NCBI GenBank assembly: GCA_020746835.1
Contig: JAGPNK010000034.1
Location: 115,657 to 179,656 of the forward strand
DNA length: 64,000 bases
Direction: 5' to 3'
DNA from: Stachybotrys elegans
Lineage: Eukaryota > Ascomycota > Sordariomycetes > Hypocreales > Stachybotryaceae
Below are positions 1 to 11,951 of this stretch, piece by piece; within the stretch, counting starts at the first letter, position 1; every line of letters starts with the position of its first letter. The notes beneath the pieces are model-generated. The model worked only from the letters and a program-made list of their open reading frames with translations, did no database searches and was not told where the DNA came from. The position numbers were made by a program, and so were the translations under genes.

Positions 1-450
1 CTCCATATTGGAAAGCCGTCACTGCGGGTCAAGCTCATTCCTGGCCCAGATATAGAGTCGTGTCCGCATACGGTGATCAAGGTTGGGCGGCTTTTCTCAA
101 CCGAGTCCTGGGTTATCGATACAACAGGCTGTCAGTACGGATTCGGAGATGTGCTTGTTCCATATGATAAATACATTGCAGAGAAAGCTTGCCACGTCAC
201 AAGTGGACCGTTTACCTATAACGCCACGGAAACGAAAGATCTTGACTTTTTTTCCACTCTGGAATTCATGAACAAGACTCGAGCGCAACAACAACAACTT
301 GCGACGGAACGCAGAGCTCGCATGCATTTCGCTGACTTTGTTGACAAGGGCGTCGGGGACAATTTACTCAATGGTTCGACATCTGAGTTTGAGGAAAAAC
401 TCGAGAACTTGAGGGGTGAATTAAGGACACATATGTTAGCTCTCGTCTAA
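1..450 (+). CDS. 3' end of a truncated gene, fungal protein possibly of the MYND-finger-associated family
   Basis: The frame that begins at base 1 is open for 149 codons and ends in TAA at 448-450, so the window cuts into a coding exon and the start lies outside. The visible part contains WVIDTTGCQYGFGDVLVPY at about residues 36-54, then a conserved-looking KDLDFFSTLEFMNKTRAQ stretch and a charged helical tail. That combination resembles, from memory, the C-terminal region of fungal proteins that carry an N-terminal MYND zinc finger; the finger itself is not in view, so the family name is an inference. No disruption is seen. No ATG lies near base 1, which fits a 3' terminal exon. A different fungal-specific family remains possible. 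Confidence 0.5.
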   Translation, partial: LHIGKPSLRVKLIPGPDIESCPHTVIKVGRLFSTESWVIDTTGCQYGFGDVLVPYDKYIAEKACHVTSGPFTYNATETKDLDFFSTLEFMNKTRAQQQQLATERRARMHFADFVDKGVGDNLLNGSTSEFEEKLENLRGELRTHMLALV

Positions 451-460
451 CTTATGCTAG

Positions 461-890
461 CTACTTAGCCGGCCGTGAGTCGAGAGTGTCAAGCACACCT
501 TGTGCACGAAGGACTTCCTCGACTGACTTCAGGATGCCCAATATACTCTCTGCTGCGTTCACAATGAGATCATCAAACTGATTCAGTTTCCTCGACACAG
601 TGCGTGGATGAGGACTTTGCAGGAACGACTAAGCAAGTTAGCACAAGTCAAACATGTAGACAACGCAGACTGCAACATAGTAGCTGTTCGGACCTCTTGA
701 AGCTCCACCGTCTACAAAACATTCCACCACGTGTGAAACCGGAAGAAGTCCATATCCAAACTGCGGAGTCCGCAATATCGACACCGAAGCCAGAAGCTGT
801 TCTAATGGCACGACATACTTGGCATGCCGCCTCGAAGACGGTGACATGCCCGTAAGGGGTTCTAGTGGTTAGTCCAATAGAACGGTTCAT
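461..890 (-). CDS. Possible small spliced gene, function unknown
   Basis: A clean coding-like frame on the minus strand runs from 628 down to a TAG at 463-461 and reads like a helical segment (KLNQFDDLIVNAAESILGIL, then SVEEVLRAQGVLDTL). It is preceded by a good branch site and acceptor (GTGCTAAC then CTTAG, ending at 629). An upstream ATG at 890-888 opens 24 codons that end at a canonical GTATGT donor (818-813); both junctions are phase 0, giving a 79-aa product with a 190-nt intron. The intron is long for this window, and an extra small exon or a longer upstream gene is possible. I recognise no family. It could also be the last exon of a decayed gene. Confidence 0.3.
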
Positions 891-992
891 AATGCAGGGG
901 AAAGCGTTTACAATGGAGCTGGGTGTCTCATTAAAGAGATGTTAGACACGACTATTGCACTGCACGTGTTTTCTTTGCAGAAGCCATTGTGA

Positions 993-3576
993 TTATTCCG
1001 CCTCATCCTCTTGGGCCTCTTTACTAAGTAGCTCGCCAAGGATGGCGGCACCCTCGAGCCTCTTATGTTGATCCTCCATTTTCCCCAGATCGGCGGCCAA
1101 CTGACGGACGGCATCTATGGCTTTGGAATCCCGCTCTCCGTACAGTACCTTTGCCAAAGTAGACACCCGCCGTTGCGCAACTTCAGTCCCCTCTAGATCA
1201 GGCACATCTCGCGCCTTGTTGGCCTTCTCCACCTCGACGGAGTAGCGAGCCTCGGCGTCTGCTCGGGCCCGCTGGAGGGACTTGTCAACTGTCTTTTTGA
1301 AAGACTGGACCCGTCCATCAAGCCACTTGAGCCTGTTGCCTTGTTCTCGGATTATCGGCATTTCCAAAACGTCGAGTATGGACTTGTAGATTGGCAGGCT
1401 GTGTTCGTATTTCTTGGCCGTGTAGTAGAGGTCGGCAATCTTGGTCTCGCACTTTAGAGATTCCATCAGTCTCTGTTCCCGTATTGCGGGCTGCCTCAAC
1501 TTGTCTAGAATCTTCTTTGCCCGCCCGTGTGCATTGCTGCTATCGACCATGAGCTCGAGAGCGAAGAGCCTTGTAAGCGAATCCATAACCAGAGGGTGGT
1601 AGTCCCCCAATGATCGGGTTTGCTTATCCATGATTTCTGGTGCCAGGGTTCTTAACTTGGCTTTGAATAATCTAGATTCGAATTTGAACAGACCCAGGAA
1701 CAGCTCGCCCAGACTGGCGCGCAATGTCGTGATGTGGTCGGCTCCAAGATACCGCTCACAATCCTCCGAAAGCCTCTGAAAATGATCAGCTATGTCGTCC
1801 ATGTCGGCTCCATCATCCAGCTTGGCAAGACCAAAGACGAGGCCACTCCACAAGGACACAGGGTGGTGCGGTCCTCGACAGTCCTTATTCTTTTCGTAGA
1901 TCATGCCCAGTGCATTGATCCCGGCCTGCCTCCAATCTCTCTCGTTCTTGAAAATTTCCACAAAATTGGCCAATGACTCTAATACGTCCGGATGAGAAAT
2001 CATTGTTTGCCCATCCTTAGATGTAAAGCCAAGTTTCTTCAGGATGTCGATGATATCCCGATCGTGCGTGTTAATCCACGCTCCACTGTAGATATCAACA
2101 AGACCCGTTACGGCTCTCCTTGACTGATTCTTGGCCATGTCGACATTCCCAAGGCAGTGGTTAGCCATCGCCAGCTTGGATAAGTAGTTGAGGACATCTG
2201 GATCCTGACCAGGAGCACTCATTTTGTCAGACTCTTGGTCAACCGCATTTTCGAGCCGCCGCCTTTTCCTGCCTCTTGTTTCTTTGTCATCCGTGAGCTT
2301 TGGTCCACCCCATTTCGCATTGGCTTCATCGTAGACGGACTGCAAGAGTTCCACGGATCGCACATAGTTGCCAATGTACAGCTCTATGCCTCCGAGCTGG
2401 TAACAGTACTTTAGAGTTTGCGGGTGGTGTTCGCCGAGTGTTCTTTTCGCCTGTTTCCACAACGCGCTCGCCGTATCCAGCGCCTCATAAGGCCGCGCGT
2501 GCGCCAGAAAAATATCAGCTAGAGTGCTCTGGACCTCCATTGTCAGAGGATGATGACCATCGCTATCGAAGCCGTTTTGAGACTTCTCGGTGACAGGGGG
2601 TTCGTTCCCATGGCCAGCGAGGTGTTGCGTCATGGCTTTGATGGTGGACACGCATGACACCTCAGCCTCGTCGTCGAAAGTACGCCAGAGAAGCACGGTG
2701 TGAATAGAAGAGGCTTCAAGAGAGAGCAAGTACTTGTCAGAGTAGCTTCTCTTTAGGTCATCATAGAGCAGCCTTGCCTTTTTGAGAGCCGCGGTATCCT
2801 CTCCTTGTGCCATGTGCAATTTGACCTCTGCCAGTTTGATTTTGGCCTTGATAGCCTCTCGGTCAATTGGCACTTGGCCCGGATTTTGTGGCTGGGGAAT
2901 GACTGGCTCCTGCGGAAATCGCTCGAGGAGGCTCCATGCCTTTTTGATTTCAAGCGAGGCCATGTCGAATCGGCCATAATGCCCCCAATATATGGCCAAC
3001 AGCAGTGCAGTAGCGATAGTTATGTTCCACATCTGTTCAGTCAGATGAGGTCCCGCAGCTCCGATAGGAATTTTTTCCCTTGCATCTTTAACCCATTCGA
3101 GGTCATGGAGTAATTGGAGCTCCTGGAGAGCATCTTGGTATTTTCCTTGCCGAAGTAGAACGACAGCGAGATGGTACGCCGTTTCACCCTCGGCTGTCAG
3201 AACCTCCTGTTTCCTGAGTCGCTTCAACTGGTCCTCGGCTGTTTGGTACTTGCCTTGGTGGAAATGGACAACAGCTTTCTGCATGCAGATACGTGAACGA
3301 ACTATTTCTCCGTCGCGCAGCCTGGCACATGATTCTTCAGCTTTGTTGTACACTTTCAGAGCCTGGTCAAAATCGCAAGAGAGTGTGTATGAGTGCCCCT
3401 GTTTCATATATTCATGTATTTCGCAATCTGCATCGAGCACCAATCAGCATTATTATACATGAACCTCTAATCTTATTCCGTCTCTATAAAGGCAAGACTT
3501 TACCTGGATCTGATTCATCCTTCCGCGCCTGTATGTTCTCAGGCCTTGCGGGTGGGCTGGAGTCCGTGTGACTCAT
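993..3576 (-). CDS. Tetratricopeptide-repeat protein (kinesin-light-chain-like TPRs)
   Basis: Two exons, 3576-3504 and 3427-993, give 835 aa. The ATG at 3576-3574 was chosen because exon 1 joins in frame through a 76-nt intron with GTAAAG donor, CTGAT branch and ATGCAG acceptor; the long exon alone has no ATG at its 5' end. The protein is nearly all helical repeats: motifs such as HFHQGKYQTAEDQLKRL and LLRQGKYQDALQELQLL near residues 75-130, and TLGEHHPQTL-type repeats further on, typical of the TPR arrays found at the C-terminus of fungal NLR proteins. There is no NB-ARC/NACHT domain, catalytic motif, signal peptide or membrane segment. A basic RKRRR patch occurs mid-protein. The role is probably protein-protein scaffolding; partner unknown. 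The gene looks intact. Confidence 0.85.
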
Positions 3577-4466
3577 GTCTGGTAAGTTTCAAGATATCAA
3601 AGTGTCCAGTGGCCAAGAAAACCTTGCAGTATAGTCGCCGTATGAGTAAGAAATCTATTCACTCAGTCGTGCGCTCGATGTTAGCCTTGTATTTTGCCTA
3701 GGTCAACTCTCCATGGGTAAGAGCACATACACAATGGAGAAGTACAGTAGATGCTTCGAAGATGTGGTTTGTAATGGCAGAACTGATATTATAAGCCTGA
3801 GTATTTAGGCTACAGCGGCGGGGTCGCTTCGGGGAGAGCCGTGAAAAGGTCGAGTACGCTTGTGAGACGAGTTCGGCGACTCGGAAAGGCCGGACAGGTT
3901 GCTGCATGTTTTGGGGCGTCCAATATTTGCTGCATGTCAGCTTATTATCGGCTCAATCCACCCACCCAGCTGCCTGATTAATCCTCGGAACACGTCGTGC
4001 CATTGGTGGAGGAGAGCTGACTCGTGCGCTTCATGTATGCAACTCGCAGTCACTGCCTCGTTCGGCAGTCTACATATGCGGGGGCAAGCAGTTGAGTGGA
4101 GGGTATTTGTATACTGTTATGGCAAGTGTTATGTAAATCATGATGAATCCCCCTTCCGGAGCCTGTGGGTGAGGTGTGAGGCTCAGCTCAGCGGCAGTTC
4201 GCCGACCAACCTGCGCATCACCCACTCCATTAGGAGATACCCTGCTTCATCACCCCGCTGCCATGGTAGCAGTCTTTTACTCCAGTGTCTGCTGAATTTT
4301 AGAGGCAGCGCGGCTCCGCGACTCTCTTCCTTGGTCAAGCCAATCCAGCGTGTCGCAAGTAGAGCAGTCCAATCGGGGTTCGGTACTTGCTTGGTGACAT
4401 ACCAATTTGGGCCTATACGTGGCTGTCTTCTGCAGTTTTAATTTCCGAGCCGCAAGAAATATCACT
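3577..4466. other. Intergenic region, no gene seen
   Basis: This 890-bp stretch separates the divergent TPR and HET genes and must hold both promoters. No frame in it looks coding on either strand, and I see no repeat or RNA gene. Confidence 0.6.
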
Positions 4467-7400
4467 ATGGACCATCTCGAGGAGATATACAGTTCAGTAG
4501 TTGGGAAGGTCGACTTGAAAGTCGACCTGAAGCTCTCCCAACAACAGGAAAAGGATGTGCAAAAGTTGTGGAACGGCGAAAGGTTCGGCTACCGTGAATT
4601 CCAACAATTTCTCGCAGACAGAGGATGGGAGTACACCAAAGATGACGTCTTGAAATCCCGAACAGAGTCAAAGGACGGATACGGCTTCAAGCAAATCCTC
4701 CAAGCCTGGCTCTTTTTTGGCCTCATCTTGTGCATCCTACGCGAGGATACCGACAGCGACAATGGAGCGAGCTGGGACTGTGGTAACGATCAGGCCGAAG
4801 GACCCGACTCTGGATACGACGACTCGGCGGAATCGTCCCAAGCGACGCGCGTTTTCGACTGCAAGAGCATAACCACGCCCATCCTCCTCTTGTATGAACT
4901 CATTCTTGTCGAGGGTTCCAATAAATATCTGAACACCAAAAAACTACCTTTTGCGCTAACTCGCTGGTTCAATAACCTCAAGTCCAACCCCGACAAGGCG
5001 AAAGTGCGCACACGGCTGATCGACGCAGACCGAACCCTCGACCTCGCCCGCAGGGTTGTACGCGCCAACCTGGTAGATGGCAAGCACCGCCACGGCTCTG
5101 CAACCGACAACGCAAGCATGGGAGAGGTTGACAATGACCAGATGAAGCTGGACCTATGTTTAATGGTACTAGGCGAGACGCTCTCAGCGGTCAAGGCTCA
5201 GGTTATACTGAACATGGACTTGCAAATAAACGGCTGGCTAGTAGAAGACGACGAGGGATGGGGCCCGCCGTCGTATGTGCTCTGCAAGATGCAGCAGACA
5301 CGCTGCTCACACACGCTACGAGTTCTCCAGGGCCAGCTGGGGTCCAGTGCTATCCTGATGCTTGCTGCATTGACGATTCTGCCCTCAGAGGAAAGGGACG
5401 CAGGGCGACATGAAGGCTGCACGCCAGAAGTATGTGTGGAGATGCCTGGTCGCAAAGCGACACAGAAGAACCGCATGGGGGACGAGTTCATGATCATGGA
5501 GAAAGGATTGTCCTACGAACCCCAGCATCATGAATCGTCCTGTTCATGCAAAGAGATGGGGCCAAAGAGGGAGAAAGTGTTTAACATATTGGCGGGATCG
5601 GAAGAGGGCGCCGGCACAGTTGACTTCCCCCTTTTCCGCATCATCAGCAGAGTAGACGACAATGACGAAGATGAAGTCCTGGGCGTCACGGTAGAGCCAT
5701 GGGACAAGGAGCTCGGGAGCCTATATAGAAGGCCGAGCTTCCTGGCGATATCCCACGTGTGGTCGCAGGGCATGGGAAACGACAGGTCCAACAGCCTGCA
5801 CCAGTGCCAGCTTAAATTTCTCCTTGGCCTTCTTAAACTCTACGCCGGGGATGGACCAAACGTCATGGATGAAAACCGGTTCTACCAGCCTTTCATCGAT
5901 GCAACGCTGGGCACGACCAACAGGAAGTTTCGCTTGAGCCCGCCTTTCTGGCTAGACACGCTAGCGATTCCAGTCAAGGGACCTACGATTCAGGAGAAGT
6001 CTTCAGAGGCAACAGAAATCAGGCACTTGAAGCAAAAAGCCATCCGGCGCATATATCATGTCTACAACTCAGCATCTCGCGTTCTTGTCGTGGATAAGGA
6101 TCTCTGCAAAGAGAGAGAAGGGTTGGCACTGATTACAGGCCTAAAAATCTTGACCAGCCCTTGGATGCGGCGCCTCTGGACGCTCCAGGAGGCATTCCTC
6201 GCCCGGTCCTTGATGGTGGGGTTCTTTCAGCACCTAGAGGACTTTGATGACCTGATTAAGAAACTTGACGAGGATGAAAAAGACTCAGATGTGAAGGTAT
6301 TCTCCATGTCCATAGCCCAGCTCGTTAAGCGGAAGCTATTTCACAACCTCATGGGAGAGGACAGACAGATCCGGAACCGAAGGGATCACCCCATTGAGAC
6401 GCGAGGGTCCATGGTCATTGCTAGTGCCTGGCGATCCAGCCGTTGGCGAGTATGTTTGACCCCCTCCACATTACTCTAAGACAAGAGCAACACTGATCCT
6501 TTTATTTCTCTTTGAACAGAGGACAACTAGGATAGAGGATGAGACACTAGCCATGTCGAACCTGCTGAACATGGATTTTGGGTCCACAGCTATTGAGAAG
6601 GGCCGGGAGAGGATCGCATCGGCAAAGACGCAGAGTGAGCGCGATGAGTGTCGCGACGAAATGATGATGGCGTTCTGGAAGCTTATCCACCACAACTTTG
6701 AAGGTTCTATCCCAGCTGGCTTCATCTTTCTGGCTGGCGAAAAGCTAAGAGCGCCGGGGTTTGGCTGGGCCCCGACATCATGGATGTCAGGAGTCGACGA
6801 GGATCCGCCATACCCGCTGAGCATGATCGGGACGCCCACAGAGCTGCACCCGGAAGGGCTACTGGTGCAATACCCCGGCTTCCTTCTGCATGGCGGCCAT
6901 CCCAACGTAATCCTCTCCACAGATCTCACTAAGGCGAGCTACAAGTTTCCCGTTGACCGATACCTTAGCGAGTGGTACGAGGTCACGCCTATCCGAAGTA
7001 TTGGGCAAGACAACGTACCCGGGAATTTTATCAGCCCTTTCCGCCACTCGCTGGCCCCGCAGCTGGCCATCATCATGTGCCGTTCCAAGCCAGGAGAGTT
7101 GCCCAAGGAGATTGGCCTCTTAGTGGAGATTTACCGTGAGATCTGGAGGCGTAAGGAACCGCGCCGCGTCAACAAGAAGATTTACTGTTGTCGGATCATC
7201 CGGCGTATCTGGATCAACCGAACCAAGCCCGGCAACGGCGTCAAAGACTTTGAGCTACCCCAAGGTCACAAAGACGAGCAGCCCATCGGCGAGCCCATGT
7301 CCGAACACACAATGTGGCTCATCGACGGGCGCCAAACCCCAAGCGCCAGGAGGCCCTCCATACCCTCGACCTCAAGCAGGGGTAGTTCGCCTGAGCGACC

Positions 7401-7713
7401 GAGCCCGGTAGACCGAAAGAAGCTTCTTGGCATATTGCGAGGCGACTCTGCTGTCGACAGCGAGCAGATGGCACCGAAGGGTCAAACTCTACCAGAGTTG
7501 GGGGGTCTCACAACGGACGAAATACACCACTCACCAGCAACTCCTATTCGGAAGACTGGGAAGAGGAAAGGTACATCAAAACCAAAAGGTAGAGGCGGTA
7601 AAAAGGTGAGAGATAATCGTGCGATTTACGGTCAGAAGCTTATTCCAACTGCGATAGCCCAAAACGACCAGATGAACCAATGCGCAGACACCAACGCCAA
7701 AAGCGCTGTTTGA
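4467..7713 (+). CDS. HET-domain (heterokaryon incompatibility) protein, 1058 aa
   Basis: Two exons, 4467-6449 and 6520-7713, join in phase 0 across a 70-nt intron (GTATGT ... AACACTGAT ... GAACAG). The ATG at 4467 is the first in frame. HET signatures appear in order: FLAISHVWS near residue 426, FWLDTLAIP near 494, a helix with YNSASRVLVVD near 535, and PWMRRLWTLQEAF near 568. HET domains drive the cell-death reaction when genetically different hyphae fuse; the large N- and C-terminal parts probably sense or regulate. The N-terminal region contains a doubled KVDLKVDLKL motif and an acidic loop. The C-terminal 120 residues are Ser/Pro/Lys rich and look disordered. No membrane segment or NACHT/ankyrin part is seen. 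The gene appears intact. Its trigger and partner cannot be read from the sequence. Confidence 0.88.
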
Positions 7714-8106
7714 CACTACAGACCGTTATGGAAGAAACTCTGACAATACTTGATATAGGAAGTTCACAGCATGGTTAAGGGACTTTTACGGCGGAACGTA
7801 GCAGATTTATTTTCAAGCTGCCGATGACTGTTCAAGGCTGGCGTCGGCCTGATCTACTCTATAGACCCCTGTAGGGTAAGTCACGGCTATGGAATCATTC
7901 AGGGGACTGTAGTATTAATAACTAATTTTAGTTGCTGGTGGATACAAGCCCAACCAACAAAGGACGCGCGCCCCTGTAGATAAGCCAGGGGTTATAAACA
8001 ATGACATTATGGTACCACAGCGGTCGCCCTGCATTCTTTCTCTCCTTTTCAACTCTGACACTCGTTTCTACCACCCACGGAGGTATCCGCGACGACTTCC
8101 TCCACG
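7714..8106. other. Intergenic region upstream of the cutinase gene
   Basis: No coding frame is evident. The segment presumably holds the 3' untranslated end of the HET gene and the promoter of the cutinase-family gene; I see no distinctive operator or repeat. Confidence 0.5.
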
Positions 8107-9275
8107 ATGTCGCGCTTTTCGATTCTCGCCGCTGGCATCATCAGTGGCGCTGCGGCCATGCGCGTCGGCGGTCTGACGGTGCGCGACACGGCCGACTGCG
8201 ATGCCATCCATCTATTCCTCGCACGCGGCAATAACGAGCCTTATCCCGGCCGGCAACGCGCCATGGTCGAGTCGATCTGCGACGGCGTCAGCAACTGCGG
8301 CTACGAGGATCTGATTTACTCCGGTCTATACACCGATCTGTACTGCCAGACGGCCTACGACGGAGTGCACGCTGCCTATGCTCAGGTCTCGGACTATGCC
8401 TGCCAGTGCCCAGACGCCAAGCTTATCCTGCTCGGATATTCCCAAGGAGCGCAGATCATGACGGATTTCCTCGGTGGAGGAGGAGGCACGCTTTTCAACG
8501 GCTGTGTCCAGCCTCCTACACCTGCGCTGGATCGTACCACATCGCCCGGAAACAGAGGTGCGTGGCCATTAAGTTCCTACGTTGACATCAGCCTGCGGCG
8601 CAGCAAGTTGACCGTTTAATAGTCAACGCCGTTGTTGTTTTTGGCGACACGCGACACACCGGCGGGCAGCCATACAACCAAGGTGCGGGATCCCGCTTCG
8701 ACGGAGTGTTCCCCCGTTCCAGGAGCCAGCTCGATGCTCTGGAGGATTGGACGTCTGTCCTGTGGGCCTACTGTGGCGATGAAGATCCTATCTGCGCCAC
8801 CGATCAGCCGGATTTGAGCTTCAATTCTACAGAGCACCTGGATTACTACGATGTCCGCGCTGAGGAGGCTGCTTCATGGGTGAAGAGCGTGGCTAGCATC
8901 ACCGACGACGCCGGGTTTACCACTGCCTTGGTCACGAGCATCTCCGGAACTGTACAGGACTACGCGACCATTCCCACCACCTTTACTCCCAGTGGCACGG
9001 TCAGGTCGAAGGCAATCTCGACCGCAACTTGCGCGGCAACTTTTAGTTCCAGTTCCAGCTCCAGCTCCAGCTCCCCTAGCACTTCAACATTAGCGGCCAG
9101 CAGCAGCCAGACGACATCCCCCCTGTCATCTACTACGTCGTTGGCCGAAGCAGCAGAGGAAACGGGCAGTGGAGCAGGCAATGGCGAAAGTAGCGCTGTC
9201 AATAGCAGTAATGTTAATATACTCAGACTTCTAGGCATTATAGGGTTTGCTTTACTAGGTGCTTATTTAGTATAG
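8107..9275 (+). CDS. Cutinase-family (CE5) serine esterase, secreted, GPI-anchored
   Basis: Exons 8107-8557 and 8623-9275 (65-nt intron, GTGCGT ... AATAG) give 367 aa. Residues 1-17 form a signal peptide. The cutinase/acetylxylan-esterase fold is supported by DCDAIHLFLARG near residue 30, the nucleophile in GYSQG (Ser112), FGDTRHTGGQPYN at the start of exon 2, Asp205 in DEDPICA and His222 in TEHLDYY: a complete Ser-Asp-His triad with the usual cysteines. After the catalytic domain comes a Ser/Thr-rich stalk (a run of ten Ser) and a C-terminal hydrophobic tail (LLGIIGFALLGAYLV) preceded by small residues, indicating GPI anchoring to the plasma membrane or wall. Substrate (cutin, acetylated xylan or another ester) cannot be told from sequence. 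Family members without the stalk are about 200-250 aa. The gene looks intact. Confidence 0.9.
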
Positions 9276-9362
9276 AATACTAATAGTATTAATATAAATA
9301 TCTAGAAAAAAACAGAGAAAAAAGACTAGAAAAAGACTGAAGTAATTCTTTCTGGATTAATT

Positions 9363-10643
9363 CTATACCGTGTCACTATGCTGATTCAGGGTTGGTTTGG
9401 CGCTCTGCGACCAGGCCGCCGAAGATCGGTCTCTAGCCGTCCGGAGTGCCCTCTTCCAAAACTTTCTTTGCATCTTGTACCTAATCCGTCCTTTTTCATA
9501 CATGAGGCCTCCAGGAAAAAACACCCCCATCAACGCCAAGCCGGCTTTTGGGACCGTCTTCTCGAGTTCGATGAGCGCCCCCATCACGTTGTCTATGTCG
9601 TTTCCGGATTTTGGACTTAGCCAATCACCGGATTCGTCCCCAAGATCATCATAAGAGTCACCATTATCGAGGACCCTTTGGCGGATTCCAATAATCTGAG
9701 GTCGAGGCTCATGTCTTGTGAAGTGAATGTTGGCAGCCCCAGGCTTCCGCCGAGCCCCTGCAGCACCGATATTTTGCAGCATACCTATCCCTCCAACGGC
9801 GACAAGGAACCAGGTGTGTTCCTCGAGTCCAGAAGCAGTTATCAGGAGAGCAGTCCACAGGACTGCCAAGGCGATGATGATCCAAAAGGTGTCCTTGCGC
9901 GCCTTGGACTTGGCTACCGCCAAGGACTCAATATCCCACGCCCCAGGTCCTCCGATAAACACCATGATGTGGAAGCTCCCGTTCCCTTGAGTCAGGCATG
10001 TGACCTTCCTCTTACCGGCTCCCAACAGTCGACCAGCCCATTTCTCGGCTTTCCACTGTGACAGGCTGCCAGTGAATAATGCGAGAGTGGTGCCGGCGAG
10101 GGTGACCATGAAGATCCCCCAGTCTCCGCTGAGGGCCCACGGGACGATGGAGACGCCGATCTGGATGATGATGGCGAGCCATCCCTGCCACCAAATCCAG
10201 TCGACGTCGACGTTGCCCACCGGTTGCTGGTCGTAAATGTCAATGCGTAGCGAGACAGTGGCCGGGTCCACCTCATGCGTAGCCTCGTAGTCGCGCAGCA
10301 GCCTGCCGAGGATCCAGGATTGGTTGGTTCTTGTGAAGCCGTTTTCGCCGTTGACAACGATGGAGCTGAAGTCGGGCGCCGACGGCATTAGCCGCTCGTC
10401 CCCGGCCGCCCACATGAGAGACATGAACGCATGCGCCACCCAGCCGAACGAGAATGCGACAGGCGTGATGCGGATTTCGGGCCCGTGGTTGAGCAGCCTG
10501 AAAGACTTGCCCGTGAGCTGCGCCATAGCCTTCTGCACTGTGTCTCCGCCGATGAGCAACAAGAGGGAAAATACATCCCCGGGACGTATCAACTGGCTGC
10601 GCATTTCCTGAACTGTGCCGGATGCTGCGATGGAGGTGTCCAT
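9363..10643 (-). CDS. Fungal multi-pass membrane protein of unknown function
   Basis: A single exon encodes 426 aa from an ATG at 10643-10641. The N-terminus has SQLIRPGDVFSLLLLIGGD, then AFSFGWVAHAFMSLMWAAG. Further hydrophobic segments are GWLAIIIQIGVSIVPWAL, WGIFMVTLAGTTLALFTG, a pair around FWIIIALAVLWTALLITASG and WFLVAVGGIGMLQNI, giving roughly five or six membrane helices. The C-terminal part carries the motif ALMGVFFPGGL followed by a basic tail. This arrangement matches a widespread uncharacterised fungal family often encoded near HET and NLR genes; the family memory is mine and no function is established. It is convergent with the cutinase gene, with only 87 bp between stops. The gene is intact. 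Confidence 0.8.
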   Translation of the reverse strand: MDTSIAASGTVQEMRSQLIRPGDVFSLLLLIGGDTVQKAMAQLTGKSFRLLNHGPEIRITPVAFSFGWVAHAFMSLMWAAGDERLMPSAPDFSSIVVNGENGFTRTNQSWILGRLLRDYEATHEVDPATVSLRIDIYDQQPVGNVDVDWIWWQGWLAIIIQIGVSIVPWALSGDWGIFMVTLAGTTLALFTGSLSQWKAEKWAGRLLGAGKRKVTCLTQGNGSFHIMVFIGGPGAWDIESLAVAKSKARKDTFWIIIALAVLWTALLITASGLEEHTWFLVAVGGIGMLQNIGAAGARRKPGAANIHFTRHEPRPQIIGIRQRVLDNGDSYDDLGDESGDWLSPKSGNDIDNVMGALIELEKTVPKAGLALMGVFFPGGLMYEKGRIRYKMQRKFWKRALRTARDRSSAAWSQSAKPTLNQHSDTV

Positions 10644-11951
10644 GGTCGGCCGTCGCTGGGGGTAGAATCTTAGGGTGCGTGTATTAAGTGCTATTTTCCT
10701 TGATATATATAGAGGCAGAGGCCGAAGGGTACAATTATAAAGTATTTTAATGCGTCCTCTGGAAAAATGACCCTGCTTTGCCTTGTCAATCGTGCTGCTG
10801 TCGGCCTATTCGTGACTGGTCCCTGTAGCTGCAAAAGGGACATCGTGTGGTCGAAGCCTTGATCTGGTCCGAGTCGGATGATCGAGCGTATCACGTGACG
10901 GGCAATTGGGCATTTATATAATCTATTCGACCTTACTCCGTATATAGCTAGAGGAAGGGAAGACTTGCTATCCCCCCTTAAACAGCCTTTGCCATATACA
11001 TTAGGGGGATATTTCTATATATAGTAATTTTAATAAGAAATTATACCTAAAGCCTAGAAAAAGAGTAAAGAAAAGAACCCTAAGCTAGATCGTGTTTCTA
11101 CCTATCACAGCTGCTTAGGCCGGACGCCTTGCGGACGCACTAGCCAAGCTGCGGGGATGTCCAGCTTCGAAAGCTTTGTGGTGATGATCACATTCAGCGT
11201 CCTCCTGCATCAAAACCCCAAACCGGGCCCAAGCCTTTCGCGCTGTCGCCGGCCTCTCGTTCGTCTACGCACTAATTTATTACAAGGACAGCCGACATGC
11301 CCACGGGGAGGGGACCACGGAGGTGGTGCTTGGAACGTTTCTTTAGAGATACGACAAATCAAAAGCTTGTTTCCATGCGCCGCGATCACACATGACCAAC
11401 ATGCACACTGTGTGAGAGTTGATCTGAGACAAAACGCCCAATCCGCGATGTCCCCGATTTTTAAGTTTTACTTTTGACTTGGGCAGCCCGAGGAAATCCT
11501 CACATCGAGCCAATGCCACGGCCCACCCCCGGCTTCCATCCAGCGTGATGGCCCCATCTCCGGCACAGACATCCATATACAGCTCAAGGGCACGGCGTCT
11601 TGGCCTTGGCAGGCATGTTCAGTGACTGCGGAAACTCTAGCATCCCACCCCAAATCCCCACCCAGCCCTCGCCGTCAACTCTGGCAAGTATACGCCATCA
11701 CCAAACCCAAGTGGCCCCATCTGCTCATACACGGTTCAGTCTTTGGAAAACTTTCCATGAAAAGCTCTCAAGGCGTTATGCTCCAAGGCACTTATGCTTA
11801 AACGTGGATGTTTATGTCAACATGCATACTCGACCTAGATATGGCATGAATCGATAACAATCAGACGCCCTCACGATTAGAGTTGATTGCCCCCAAAACG
11901 CACATATCGTTATGAGAAGCCCCTGCGCGAAATTCCGAGGAAAGAGGATCA
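10644..11951. other. Intergenic region, 1.3 kb, no gene seen
   Basis: Contains an AT-rich patch (about 10900-11080) and otherwise short random frames. I find no convincing coding, RNA or repeat signal. Confidence 0.5.

Noticed and set aside
2300..2593. 97-codon plus-strand frame inside the TPR gene
   Set aside because: Shadow of the minus-strand TPR exon, no domain.
993..3576. Reading the TPR gene as a full NLR with nucleotide-binding domain
   Set aside because: No P-loop or NB-ARC motif is present in the gene or in the 900 bp upstream.
4790..5194. 134-codon minus-strand frame inside the first HET gene
   Set aside because: Arg/Ser-rich shadow frame opposite a well-supported coding exon.
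8900..9238. Minus-strand Leu/Val-rich frame opposite the cutinase stalk
   Set aside because: It is the complement of the serine-codon repeat; low-complexity shadow.
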